Notes: generated by a model from the sequence alone, not told the origin. A stretch of 12,622 nt of DNA from Lobulomyces angularis (GCA_027604685.1 JADHYX010000533.1:1-12622), one strand, 5' to 3'; shown: positions 1 to 8,832, numbered from the stretch's first letter. A program made the numbers and translations.

Positions 1-540
1 AAAAAGAATAAAAAAAAAGAAAAAAAGAAAGAATAAAAAGTAATAAAAAAAAAACTTTTTTATTAATAATTTTATTTTATTGTTACATGGAGGTAATAAT
101 TTTGTAGAATTTACATTGTTGGTGTTGATTGTTGGTGTTGTACTGTTGTTTTGTGCAAAAATTGAACAAGTTAAAAAAATTAAAAATATATTTATATTTG
201 ACTTCATCTATAATTTTTTTTTTCTTTAAAGTTTTGAAGTATTGCTAATCCTTTTTTTTTTTTTTCTTCTCTTTTTTCTATATAAAAAAAATAAAAAATG
301 AAAAAATATATATAAAAAAAAATCAAAAATATATTAAAAAAATTAAATTTTTTTAAAAAATAAAAAAAAAATATAAAATAAAAAAAAAAACTTCTTAATG
401 TTTTTTTTCTTTTTTTTTAATAATTAAATTTTTTATATTGGTGGCGCTTATTTTGCCTCAAAAGGCTTGGAAAAAAATGTTAAATTTTGTACATGAAATA
501 AAAAGTAAAAAAAAAGGTTAGTTTTTAAAAATAAAAAAAA
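1..540. other. A/T-rich non-coding stretch
   Basis: This stretch is dominated by A and T homopolymer runs and short AT mixtures, with no open frame of useful length on either strand. The only locally balanced patch is around 438-472, where GCCT and AGGC flank a 4-nt CAAA loop (near 455-466). I see no gene, RNA family or transposon end here. Confidence 0.6.
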
Positions 541-962
541 TAAAATAAAATCTGATGAAAGATTGAGGTATTTATGCTGGCTTATTGCAAACCTCACTGT
601 GGTTCTTACTGATAAAATATCCATTAACTGCGGTTGTAAAAGTTTTTCCTTCGGTAAAATTTTTTGTTAAATTTGTAAAAATGAAAAGTCTTTAAATTTT
701 GAGCAAAAAAAAGTATTCAATGCAACAAGCATGCATGAGTTCGACTTAAAAAAAATAATATTTTATTTGCCTAAAACAAGAGAAGAAACAAATTCTTATA
801 AAACACGAAAAAAAGTACTTAATAGCATTTACACTACACTTTACATTAATTCCTCCCTTTCCTACATTCAATTTTATTGAAAAAGGTTCACATTTAAACC
901 AAAGCATTCACCAACAACCATGAATTATAAAACATAATAATGGTAGGTTTTTTTTTTTTTTT

Positions 963-1819
963 TTTTAATTTAGAAGCATATCTTTCTACTTGGTCCACAG
1001 CTTTTTCATTTTTCCATGGAGCATAAGCGCACCATTCAAATTGATGAAACAAATATTGATAATCTTCATCTTCCATTTTTTTAAAGATCTCTTAACATTG
1101 TTTACAACTTCCGAAAGTTAACCACTTGTCTGGAGAGTCCTCATCTTCGAATGTTGGTTCTATGGATGATAGGTACCCAATCAACACCTCTGTCTTCATT
1201 AACACGATTATTATCACCACTGAGGATAACAGATCTCAAATTCTCTGATACACAAGCATTGATGAGATATAAGTATTTGAATTCAAATTAACATTTTAAA
1301 CTGAATATCCCCTGTATACATCGTATAAAAATCAAGTTTAATAGAACCACCGCTGATATCCTTTTCGAATTGCATTTGAATCTGGGGTCGATATTGAAGC
1401 AACGTGAGCCGTTGCTCCTGAAATACATTAGGAATGTTATTTTGTCTAAAATTTATTAAGGTTTTTCTAATTTGAATGTTATGTGATCCCAAGGCTTCAC
1501 TCCTTTATTGTTACATTTGAGATGCTAAAATTTCAGCTTTTGCTTTTCTCAATATTTATGGAAATTATCAGAAAAAGGTTTTGAAACCTCGCAAATGGCT
1601 TTTCTGAGACCATTATTTATTAGATTCTATTTTAAGGTATAATGCAGACTTTGGAGTTCCTTTATTCCTTTCATACTCTTTGCTAGCCTCTTCCTCATTC
1701 CTAATAAATTAATAATGAATAGAACCAGAAAAATTATTGATTTGCGGTTCTTTTTCATCCCAATTAGCATTTTGGTTAGGTATCCTTCCATTGAAGACAA
1801 GATAATATGTTCTTTGCAT
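963..1819 (-). pseudogene. Decayed gene with RNase H1-type hybrid-binding (viroplasmin) N-terminal domain
   Basis: Reading down from the ATG at 1819, the first 36 codons match the RNase H1 hybrid-binding domain pattern: YYLVFNGR, then W at residue 20, then QINNFSGSIHY. In the family this is followed by a Lys and an EEA motif. Here a TAA (1711-1709) sits at the Lys position, and the same frame then continues with FIRNEEEASKEYER. Two more in-frame stops follow (TAA 1615-1613, TGA 1570-1568). Further coding-looking pieces occur in other frames: 1283-1492; 1141-1284 (contains NEDRGVDWVPIIHRTN, then TGA); and about 1150-963, which reads SPDKWLTFGSCKQC, a TAA at 1094-1092, then EIFKKMEDEDYQYLF and onward. 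The domain in life binds RNA/DNA hybrids. I do not recognise an intact catalytic RNase H domain downstream, so this could be a hybrid-binding-domain protein other than RNase H1. Neighbouring intact genes use standard stops, so the breaks are most simply nonsense and frameshift decay. Introns could explain some frame changes but not the stops inside the domain. Confidence 0.65.
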
Positions 1820-2440
1820 GGGAGATGATTTACTATCCTACTTTTAGATTTTTTCTTTTTTTAATTTTTTTTTAAAATTATGAACTCGTGTTAGTCTTGT
1901 TTTTGACTGCAAAGTAATAAATAAAAGTACAATTGTAAAATTACTACTTCTACATTATGATACTCTGTAATTTATTCATATTTATAAAGGATTTTTTGGA
2001 TATTCAATCATGTTTATTAAAATCGAATGCGACTATGATGCCTTAAGAAATATTCGCGCCGATCGGCGCAGGACGAAGCCTGGTTACGCCCCCCAAACAC
2101 ACTTTCACCATTAAATTTTATAATTATTATTATCATAGTCTGAAATTTGGGAGGACATAATAATTAAAGAGGAGTCAAGCAAGATGTGAGGAGTTACGAT
2201 TCAGGAGAATAGGTTATATTATAAAAAAATGGACAGAATAGAATGTATCCACACTTAGAATCTGATCAAGAAGATTAAACCACCTTCATAACATACATCA
2301 CTGAACGTTACTATCAAACACATTCAACTGCATTGAGTAGAATAGTTGCAAAAAATACCTTATTGTGCAGAAAATCTATTTACATTGAAAATCTGAAAAA
2401 AAGATTCATAAATTTCAACACATAAAACTATCTAACTAAA
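1820..2440. other. Intergenic spacer with a GC-rich island
   Basis: No coding region is supported here on either strand. Composition is mixed AT-rich DNA, broken by one distinctly GC-rich patch at about 2053-2096 that carries a 14-bp perfect palindrome (separate entry). The right end holds the 3' flank of the fumarate reductase gene. Confidence 0.5.
2056..2069. repeat. 14-bp perfect palindrome GCGCCGATCGGCGC
   Basis: The sequence is its own reverse complement across 14 bases, all within a GC-rich patch surrounded by AT-rich DNA. It is followed by a run of six C (2089-2094). Its composition differs sharply from everything nearby. It could be a protein-binding site, a remnant of a mobile-element terminus, or inserted sequence. 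Nothing here decides between these. Confidence 0.9.
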
Positions 2441-2445
2441 AAACT

Positions 2446-2451
2446 TTTATT
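2446..2451 (-). terminator. AATAAA poly(A) signal for the fumarate reductase gene
   Basis: Read on the minus strand, AATAAA begins 14 nt after the TAA stop of the fumarate reductase-cytochrome b5 gene. In this AT-rich setting such a hexamer can occur by chance, so only its position supports it. Confidence 0.4.
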
Positions 2452-2465
2452 ATTTTTTTTTTTTC

Positions 2466-4834
2466 TTATTTCTTTAAAATTCCAATAACAGTTTCTGGTG
2501 CATATTTCTCCACAACATCTGGTTTATGCATCATGTTAAATTCTTCTGTGGCATCTTTGCCTGCATAAATAAGAATTGCTTTTTTACCTTAAATCAAATT
2601 TTTAAAAACAATATACCAAAATTAAAAAAAAGTACCTCCTGGGTGATCTGGAAGGAATTTTGTAGCATCTAAAACTTGGCCATTTACAACAACCCAACAA
2701 TCATTTTCTTTGTTATGTTTTGCGATTTCATCCAAAGTAATTTCTCTAATTGCGGGTGCTTTCCCAGATTCCTGCGACTGTTCTACTGCTTTATCCTCTT
2801 TTGGTTGGCTTGAGGGAATTGTAGAAGATGGAGCTGCAGTTACAGCACCAATAGCTCCTCCACCAACAGTTATTGTCACTCCATTGACTGAAATAGTCAC
2901 AGGGGTACCAGACACATGTGATGCAACTCCTCCTAAACGCCTAGAAGCAGTCATATTTGCCATCAGGTAGCTGGCTGCTGATGCACCTGAAACTCTACCA
3001 TAAACCACACACGCCAGTAAGGAAGATCCTCCAAGACGATTGGCGCCATGAACACCACCAGCCACTTCTCCTGACTATCAAAAAGTTTTAGATATTTCCA
3101 ATTACTAATATCACTTACAGCAAATAGACCGGGAACTGGACCGTTAGCAGAAAGAACTTGAGATTTTTCATCAATTTGAATACCACCCATTGTAAAGTGA
3201 AGTACTGGAGTAACAACAGCAACCTAAATATAATGTTTTAATACTACTTCAAATAAAAAATAAAAAATTACCCAGAAATTATCAGAAGCCTCTACAGGTG
3301 TATTGTGGAAGAATTTTTTACCAAATGGACATTTCTTTGTCCTGGCAACTTCGTTGTATTTTGAAAAAGTATTGCTTAAATTGGTAACTGGAATACCCTA
3401 CACCAAAACTTAGTATTCTATTTAATTTCGTAAGAATAATCACCATCTCTTTTGCAAGATCAGCACCGCTTGCAAAATGCTTCATTAAACCTCTTCCAAC
3501 GTAATGTTTGCAATGCCATTCAATTTCCTTTCCACTAAACAAAAATTAGAACTTTGTTAGACAAATAAAATAAAATAATTACGCTTTAGAATTTAATACT
3601 AAACGAAATGGACCTTTATTTTTCCACATTTCACCAGTAACGTAATCTCTGTGACCTAACTCATCTGCAAAACGGTTACCATTGGCATCCAAAAGAAGAC
3701 CTCCAACACCTCTTAATGCTTCTGCAGCCAAGAACTTCACTTTTGCATCAGGTTCCAAAGGATCGACTAAACCAGTAGGATGGACTTGAACACTATCCAT
3801 GTGAAGAGTGTTGGCGCCAATATCCAAGACCATTTTTATACCATCACCTGTGCAGTGATCACCGTTAGTAGTAGGAAGATGGCAAAGTTCTGGTCTAAAT
3901 AATTAGTTAATTTTAAATATGCTGTAAATTTTAGTACCTATGCTTTTTTAGTAATGAAGTGTCTGTAAAGTCAGCAGCATATCCACCCTGGAAAACTGAT
4001 TAGAAAAAAAATTATTTTTGAAAAAAATTACAGTTGCCAATACGACGGGACCTTTCTCTTGTAAAGTCTGACCATTGTATGTGAATTCAACACCAACAAC
4101 TTTATCGTTCTCTTTTACTAACTTTTTAACATTAGCTTTCTTCAAAATTTTAACTCTGTCAGGGGAAGATTTTGCTAAATCTTCCAGTGTTTCCATTAAA
4201 GCGTAGGTCATCGTCATACCTTAACAAAAAAAATTAAGAACGACTTGAAAATTATACTAAATATCTTACCAGGGAATTTTTCAGTTCCACGATGAGTTCT
4301 TTCATGAGAATGTCCACCTAAACGTGAAACTAATGATAAATCAACTTTAAAGGTGTTCTGCAGCCATTCTACAGCAGAAGCAGACTAAGAACAATTATTA
4401 ATAAAAAAAAATTCAATAAAAACTTTTTTATTACTTGGTACGTCAAAACTTTGGTTAAGTGAGGTTGAATTCTATCTCTTGCAGATTTAGCACTGTCATT
4501 ATAAAATATTAGGGAATTATCAGGAATGCCTCTCTTGATTTGTGCTTCAGTACCAGCCCCATTGATACCAGATGTAGCTTTGGTGGAATTACCTCCAAAG
4601 AATGGATTTTTGTCTAAAACCAAAACATTGCCACCTCTCTCTAGAACAGTATGAGCAGCTGAAAGACCAGCAAGACCACCACCAACAATAATTACTTTAT
4701 CAGAAAAAGACTAGAAGAGAAAATACAAAAAAAATTAGGAAATTCGAAACAAATAAATCAAACAAAAAAAAAAGTTAGGATGTGAATATTAAAAAGTAAT
4801 GAAAAATTTGATAAAAAAAAAAAAAGTTAACCAT
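2466..4834 (-). CDS. OSM1: Soluble fumarate reductase (Osm1/Frd type) fused to a C-terminal cytochrome b5 domain
   Basis: Exons in order: 4834-4832 (ATG only, uncertain), 4710-4435, 4384-4270, 4219-4032, 3987-3938, 3894-3583, 3534-3444, 3397-3272, 3223-3119, 3074-2636, 2587-2466. All have GT-AG borders and compatible phases, giving 608 aa. The protein opens with an FAD-binding GxGxxG (VIIVGGGLAGLSAA, G11/G13/G16) and continues through FGGNSTKATSGIN, DSVQVHPTG, HRDYV, HFTMGG and GANRLGGSS. By motif, H249, R293, H396 and R435 match the catalytic residues of flavocytochrome c fumarate reductases, and E269/R272 the proton relay. A low-complexity linker (about 453-530) leads to a b5 domain (about 531-607) with heme ligands H566 (HPGG) and H589. 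The family reduces fumarate to succinate, reoxidising flavins or NADH under low oxygen, in cytosol, ER or mitochondria. I see no clear targeting signal. Core identity is very secure. The first exon is not: the donor after the ATG is GTTAAC, unlike the other introns, and an alternative first exon at 4921-5022 is discussed separately. Confidence 0.93.
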
Positions 4835-4920
4835 GTAGAAAAATTTAAAAGATCACCAATAAAATCTTCAAGGAAAATTTTGTTTTTTTTTTTTAGAAAG
4901 TAAAAAGATCTTTTAAAATC

Positions 4921-5022
4921 CTAAATTGGTTGCACGTGATGATGAGGGTTTTGTGCGGGGTTGTATGACATTGACTTGGCATTTGGCTCAATAATGCCTT
5001 CGGTAAATTGATAATTCCCCAT
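4921..5022 (-). CDS. Coding-looking 33-codon ORF between RNR1 and the fumarate reductase gene
   Basis: The ORF runs from the ATG at 5022 (context GAGAAATGG, A at -3) to a TAG at 4923-4921. It encodes a hydrophilic peptide starting MGNYQFTEGIIEPN and ending NPHHHVQPI. It is noticeably richer in G/C and in codons such as GCC, AAG, AAC and CCC than the AT-only flanks, which is why I list it. I do not recognise the peptide. Three readings are possible: a small independent protein; a downstream ORF on the RNR1 transcript; or a first exon of the fumarate reductase, since a GTGCAA donor at 4935 is in phase 0 with the exon starting at 4710. The same bases also contain CACGTG and, on the minus strand, CCAAT, so part of it may simply be promoter. 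Confidence 0.35.
   Translation of the reverse strand: MGNYQFTEGIIEPNAKSMSYNPAQNPHHHVQPI
4925..4938 (-). promoter_or_regulatory. CACGTG and CCAAT motifs upstream of the fumarate reductase
   Basis: CACGTG is at 4933-4938, and CCAAT reads on the minus strand at 4929-4925. Both sit about 100 nt before the presumed ATG of the fumarate reductase (4834). In fungi CACGTG is bound by bHLH factors (Cbf1/Pho4 type) and CCAAT by the HAP/NF-Y complex, which controls respiratory genes. Use here is inferred from position only. Confidence 0.35.
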
Positions 5023-5055
5023 TTCTCCGCTAGTTTTTATTTTATAAAAATTATA

Positions 5056-5061
5056 TTTATT
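5056..5061 (-). terminator. AATAAA poly(A) signal after RNR1
   Basis: AATAAA reads on the minus strand 23 nt after the RNR1 TGA stop. It is a plausible polyadenylation signal, but it would lie inside the candidate 3'-UTR intron at 5030-5077 if that intron is real. Confidence 0.35.
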
Positions 5062-5083
5062 TTTTAAAAACTCTTACAAACTA

Positions 5084-8000
5084 TCAACCAGAACACATTT
5101 CACAAGCCTCTTTATTCTCAGTAGAACATGCTACGGCTCTATCCTCTACACTAGTCTCTTCTACAACTAATCCTTTGACTTGTTTTGTCAGTGCAACTTC
5201 TTCATTTTGTTGCAACAAACCGCTCGCTTTCGAATAAAATTTTAATGCTGTGTCGTTGGTTTTTGTTGTTAGGGTTGAATGTTTCTTTTTATTTTGCTTT
5301 TTCGGTTTATCTTCATTCTGAAATTTACTTTTTGACTCTACTAAAGTTTGATCTACAGTAAATTTAATTGCATCAGCTGCTGGTCTGCTTCGTACTAATT
5401 CAATTAATATAAATAATTTCAAATAATTCCTTCTTACAATAATACATTCCAGTTTTTAATCCTTTTTTCCATCCATAAAAATGCATTGAAGTCATAGATC
5501 CATGGGTTGTTTCCTTCATGTGAATATTTAAAGATTGACTTTGATCTGGATTATATATATTTCATGAAAAAAAAAAAAAAAAATTAAAACAACAAATAAA
5601 ATTTTGTTTACCTATAAACGCACCACGAGCTGCAGCCATGTCTAATATCTTCTTCTGACTTATTTCCCAAACTGTCTTATAAATAAGCTTTAATTCTTGA
5701 GGAATCGACTCAATATTTTGAATTGATCCCCCTTCATTAATCACTCTATTTTTCATTAAGTCATTCCATAATCCTAATTCAGTTAAATCCTTTAATAAAT
5801 GTGGGTTAACTATTTGAAACTCTCCTGCTAAAACTCTTCGAGTATAAATGTTACTAGTGTAAGGTTCGAAGCATTCATTATTTCCTAAAATTTGACTCGT
5901 AGAAGCGGTTGGCATTGGTGCCACCAATAGTGAATTTCGAACTCCAAACCGCTTAATGTTATCTCTTAAACTCTTCCAATCCCAACGATCACTTGGGGTT
6001 ACTCCCCACATATCCGGTTGTAATATTCCTCTACTCACTGGAGACCCTTGATAAGTTTCATAAGGACCATCAACTTGAGCCATTTCACAGCTACATTCTA
6101 AAGCTGCAAAATATATAGTTTCAAAAATATCAATATTAAGCTGTTGAGCTTCAGGACTGTCGAACGGCAATCTCATCTTTAAAAATGCGTCAGCCAATCC
6201 TTGAACTCCTAACCCAAGTGGTCGATGGCGAGTATTAGATAGCTTTGCCTCTGGAATTGGGTAGTAATTTATGTCAATAATCTTATTCAAATTTTTAGTT
6301 ACTACTTTTGTCACCTAAAAAAATAAAAGGAATAAAATATAAAATAAAAATTTAATTAAAATTTTAAAATTCCAAAAAAAATATATACTCTTTTTAAGTT
6401 TTCAAAATCAAATTCTTTTTTATGGACAAATGATGGAAGGGACAGCGAAGCCAAGTTGCATACTGCCACTTCCTCTGGGCTGGAATACTCAACAATTTCA
6501 GTACATAGATTACTACATTTTATGGTGCCAAGATTTTGTTGATTAGACTTACGGTTGCAAGCATCTTTATACAACATATAAGGAACACCAGTTTCCATCT
6601 GTGCATCAATAATGGACCACCATAACTTTTGCGCTTTAATTACTTTTCTAGCTCTTCCCTCTTTTTCATATTGTGTAAACAATGCCTTATATGAAAGGAA
6701 AAATTTAAAATATAATTTCAATTTTTTTCCACCTCAAATTCTGCACCCCAGACATCATCAAGACCAGGAGCCTCAGCTGGACAAAACAATGGCCATTCAC
6801 CATTTTCTTCAACTCTCTCCATAAATAAATCAGGAATCCATAAAGCGTAAAATAAATCTCTCGCCCGATTTTCCTCCTTGCCAGTGTTTTTTTTTAAGGC
6901 CAAAAATTCAAAAATGTCAGGGTGCCAAGGTTCTAGATAAATTGCAAAAGCCCCTGGTCTCTTATTGCCTCCTTGATCGACATATCTAGCCGTATTATTG
7001 TATACTCTTAACATCGGAATAATACCATTAGATTGACCGTTAGTGCCTGCTATATACGAACCCGTGCTACGAATCTACTAATCCACAAAATTAAAAAAAA
7101 AAAATAAGAAACTGGTAAAAAGGAGCTTCACCTTATGAACATTTAAACCTATTCCTCCGGCAGATTTACTTATTAACGCGCAAGTTTTGAGGGTTTCATA
7201 GATCCCTTCAATGCTATCCTCCTGTATTGTTAGCAGAAAACAGCTACTCAGTTGTGGCTTTGGAGTACCAGCATAAAAAAGTGTTGGACTTGCGTGAATA
7301 AAGTATTTTTCTGAAAGTAAATTATAGGTTTCAATTGCGCTGTCGATATCTTTTCCATGAATGCCCACAGAAACTCTCATTAACATATGTTGCGGTCTCT
7401 CGGCCACAATTCCATTGATTTTTAATAAATAACTCCGTTCTAAAGTTTTGAAGCCAAAATAGTTGTAGTTAAAATCGCGATTATAATTAATTGCACTGTT
7501 TAACTGATCTTGGTGCCTATATATTTATGTATGTTAGTGATACCAACACTTAGCACTGTAAAATTACTCTATAATTATATTGTAAGTTTCATCTGATATC
7601 ATAGGAGAATGTTTTTGTGTTTTCGGATTAATCCAATGATATAAATCGTGACAAACGGAAGAGAACTGTTTTTTAGTTTCTTTATGTAAATTAGATATAG
7701 CAATTCTTGCTGCAAGTAAAGCATAATCCGGATGTTTTGTCTTGAAAAAAAAACTTGGTAAAATTTTACAAAAAAAACATTTATCATACAGTCAAATATG
7801 CAGCAGTTTCCGCAGCTAAATTGTCCAATTCAACTGTAGTAATACCTTGATAAACTCCGGCTACTACTTTTTGAGCAACTTTTGCTGGGTCTGCAAGTTT
7901 TACATAAAAAAATAAATAGAGTTTGTTAATGTTTATTTACAGCATTAAACAGATATATTTAAAAGTTAAATAAGAATTTCAATTGCATGGTAATTAATTC

Positions 8001-8175
8001 TATTACCAACATAGTTCATATCGAGTGAATAACATAACTTGTTAATTCTTGCTGTAATTTTATAAAAAGCTACTCGTTCCCTTCTTCCATCTAGTGGTTT
8101 TTAAGTTAAAATTCTGATATCATAGGCTATTTCTTATAACAAAATATAGTTTTTACCTCTTTTTATTACAAACAT
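5084..8175 (-). CDS. RNR1: Ribonucleoside-diphosphate reductase large subunit (class Ia, R1/alpha)
   Basis: The enzyme reduces ribonucleoside diphosphates to deoxy forms together with the R2 small subunit, which I do not see here. Exons in order: 8175-8157, 8090-8007, 7890-7790, 7740-7568, 7516-7132, 7074-6733, 6685-6389, 6314-5612, 5545-5438, 5394-5084. All nine introns are GT-AG and in phase, giving 840 aa, a normal length. The N-terminus (MFVIKRDGRRERV) begins the ATP-cone activity domain, residues 1 to about 92. Catalytic residues fall where expected, at or within a residue of mouse R1 numbering: C218 (QLSSC) and C444 (AVCNLAS) form the redox pair; N427, C429 (thiyl) and E431 lie in NLCTE; Y736/Y737 (GMYYLR) carry the radical path. 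The C-terminal CEMC (835-838) is the swinging-arm dithiol. The tail before it carries a lysine-rich cluster at 767-775. Nothing is missing or broken. I saw no MluI cell-cycle box (ACGCGT) in the upstream 600 nt. Confidence 0.98.
7075..7131 (-). other. RNR1 intron 5 with tandem TAGTAG acceptor
   Basis: The intron starts GTGAAG after the Lys codon at 7134-7132 and ends TTAGTAG before ATTCGTAGC. Family conservation (NVHK followed by IRSTGSY) requires the distal AG at 7076-7075. Using the proximal AG (7079-7078) would put a TAG stop directly after Lys254. Confidence 0.85.
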
Positions 8176-8779
8176 TACAAATTTTTTTGGTTTTTTAAGT
8201 AAATTTGGAGATTTGGAGATAAAATTGAGGAAAGCAAAAATAGTTCGGAATTGTGAAGATTCCGGAAGTAAAATAGATATAAACTAATGCCAGCAAATTG
8301 GGATAACAGAAATTTTAGTAAGTTAACATTTTTTGTATATAATTCCAATTGCATGTAAAATAAAAAATAAAAATAAAATCAATTATATGAAATAATATTT
8401 CAAAAATAGGTTTTTGATTGGATTTCAGAGTAAGATTTGTTAGTTAAATGTGCAAATTTTTTAAAGCATGAATATATGGATATATTTTAGGGAATATAAC
8501 TTGGCTAAAAACTGGGGGAAAAGTAAAATTTTATATAAAAAAGAAAATGAAGGAAATTGAAGTAATGATATTGTAATATTAGAATAGAGTGTGACAATAA
8601 ATTAATTTTATTTTAATTTAACGAAAATTAACAATGAAAGGGAGTGTTTTTTTTTTTAAAAAAATTAAATTAGCTGAGTTTAGAAAATGTGCCAGATTCG
8701 GCAAGGCTGGATAGTGTTGGTATAAACTTGCTATGAGTGCATTTGCAGCTATATTTACAGTTTGTTACCTATCGATTCA
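8176..8779. other. RNR1-actin divergent spacer, RNR1-proximal part
   Basis: This AT-rich region lies upstream of RNR1 (minus) and distal to actin (plus). A tandem ATTTGGAG pair lies at 8203-8218. I find no supported ORF, tRNA or transposon end, and no clear TATA box facing RNR1. Confidence 0.5.
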
Positions 8780-8832
8780 GTGCTTTTTTGTAGCTTATTG
8801 GGTTGAGTGCTTTTTTGTACCTTATTGGGTTG
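8780..8832 (+). repeat. Tandem 26-bp repeat containing ATTGG (inverted CCAAT), upstream of actin
   Basis: GTGCTTTTTTGTA(G/C)CTTATTGGG and the following TTG occur at 8780-8805 and again at 8807-8832, differing at one base, with a 27-bp period. Each copy carries ATTGG, the reverse of a CCAAT box, about 345-375 nt before the actin ATG. A further CCAAT in forward orientation is at 8917-8921. CCAAT boxes bind HAP/NF-Y, so a duplicated activating element is a reasonable inference. Confidence 0.8.

Noticed and set aside
551..600. Hammerhead ribozyme (CTGATGA core)
   Set aside because: The required stem II followed by GAAA and a closing stem III could not be found at suitable distances.
730..748. 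tRNA B-box-like GAGTTCGACTT
   Set aside because: There is no matching A box or cloverleaf upstream and no acceptor stem; the sequence around it is AT-rich.
1283..1492. Independent 69-codon gene
   Set aside because: It sits inside the decayed gene, is flanked by coding-like fragments in other frames, and has no features of its own.
1568..1819. Stop-codon reassignment (TAA read as an amino acid) to explain the RNase H1-like gene
   Set aside because: The fumarate reductase and actin end in TAA at their family-expected C-termini, RNR1 ends in TGA right after its CxxC tail, and the three genes have no in-frame stops once introns are removed. Decay is simpler.
2710..2970. Plus-strand open frame of 86 codons
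   Set aside because: It lies antisense to the linker and b5 exon of the fumarate reductase, whose frame is strongly conserved. The plus frame resembles no family.
6612..6824. Plus-strand open frame of 70 codons
   Set aside because: It is antisense to RNR1 exons 6 and 7.
7599..7787. Minus-strand frame of 62 codons
   Set aside because: It is a shifted reading across RNR1 exon 4 and the adjoining intron; the true frame gives [14 protein letters not shown].
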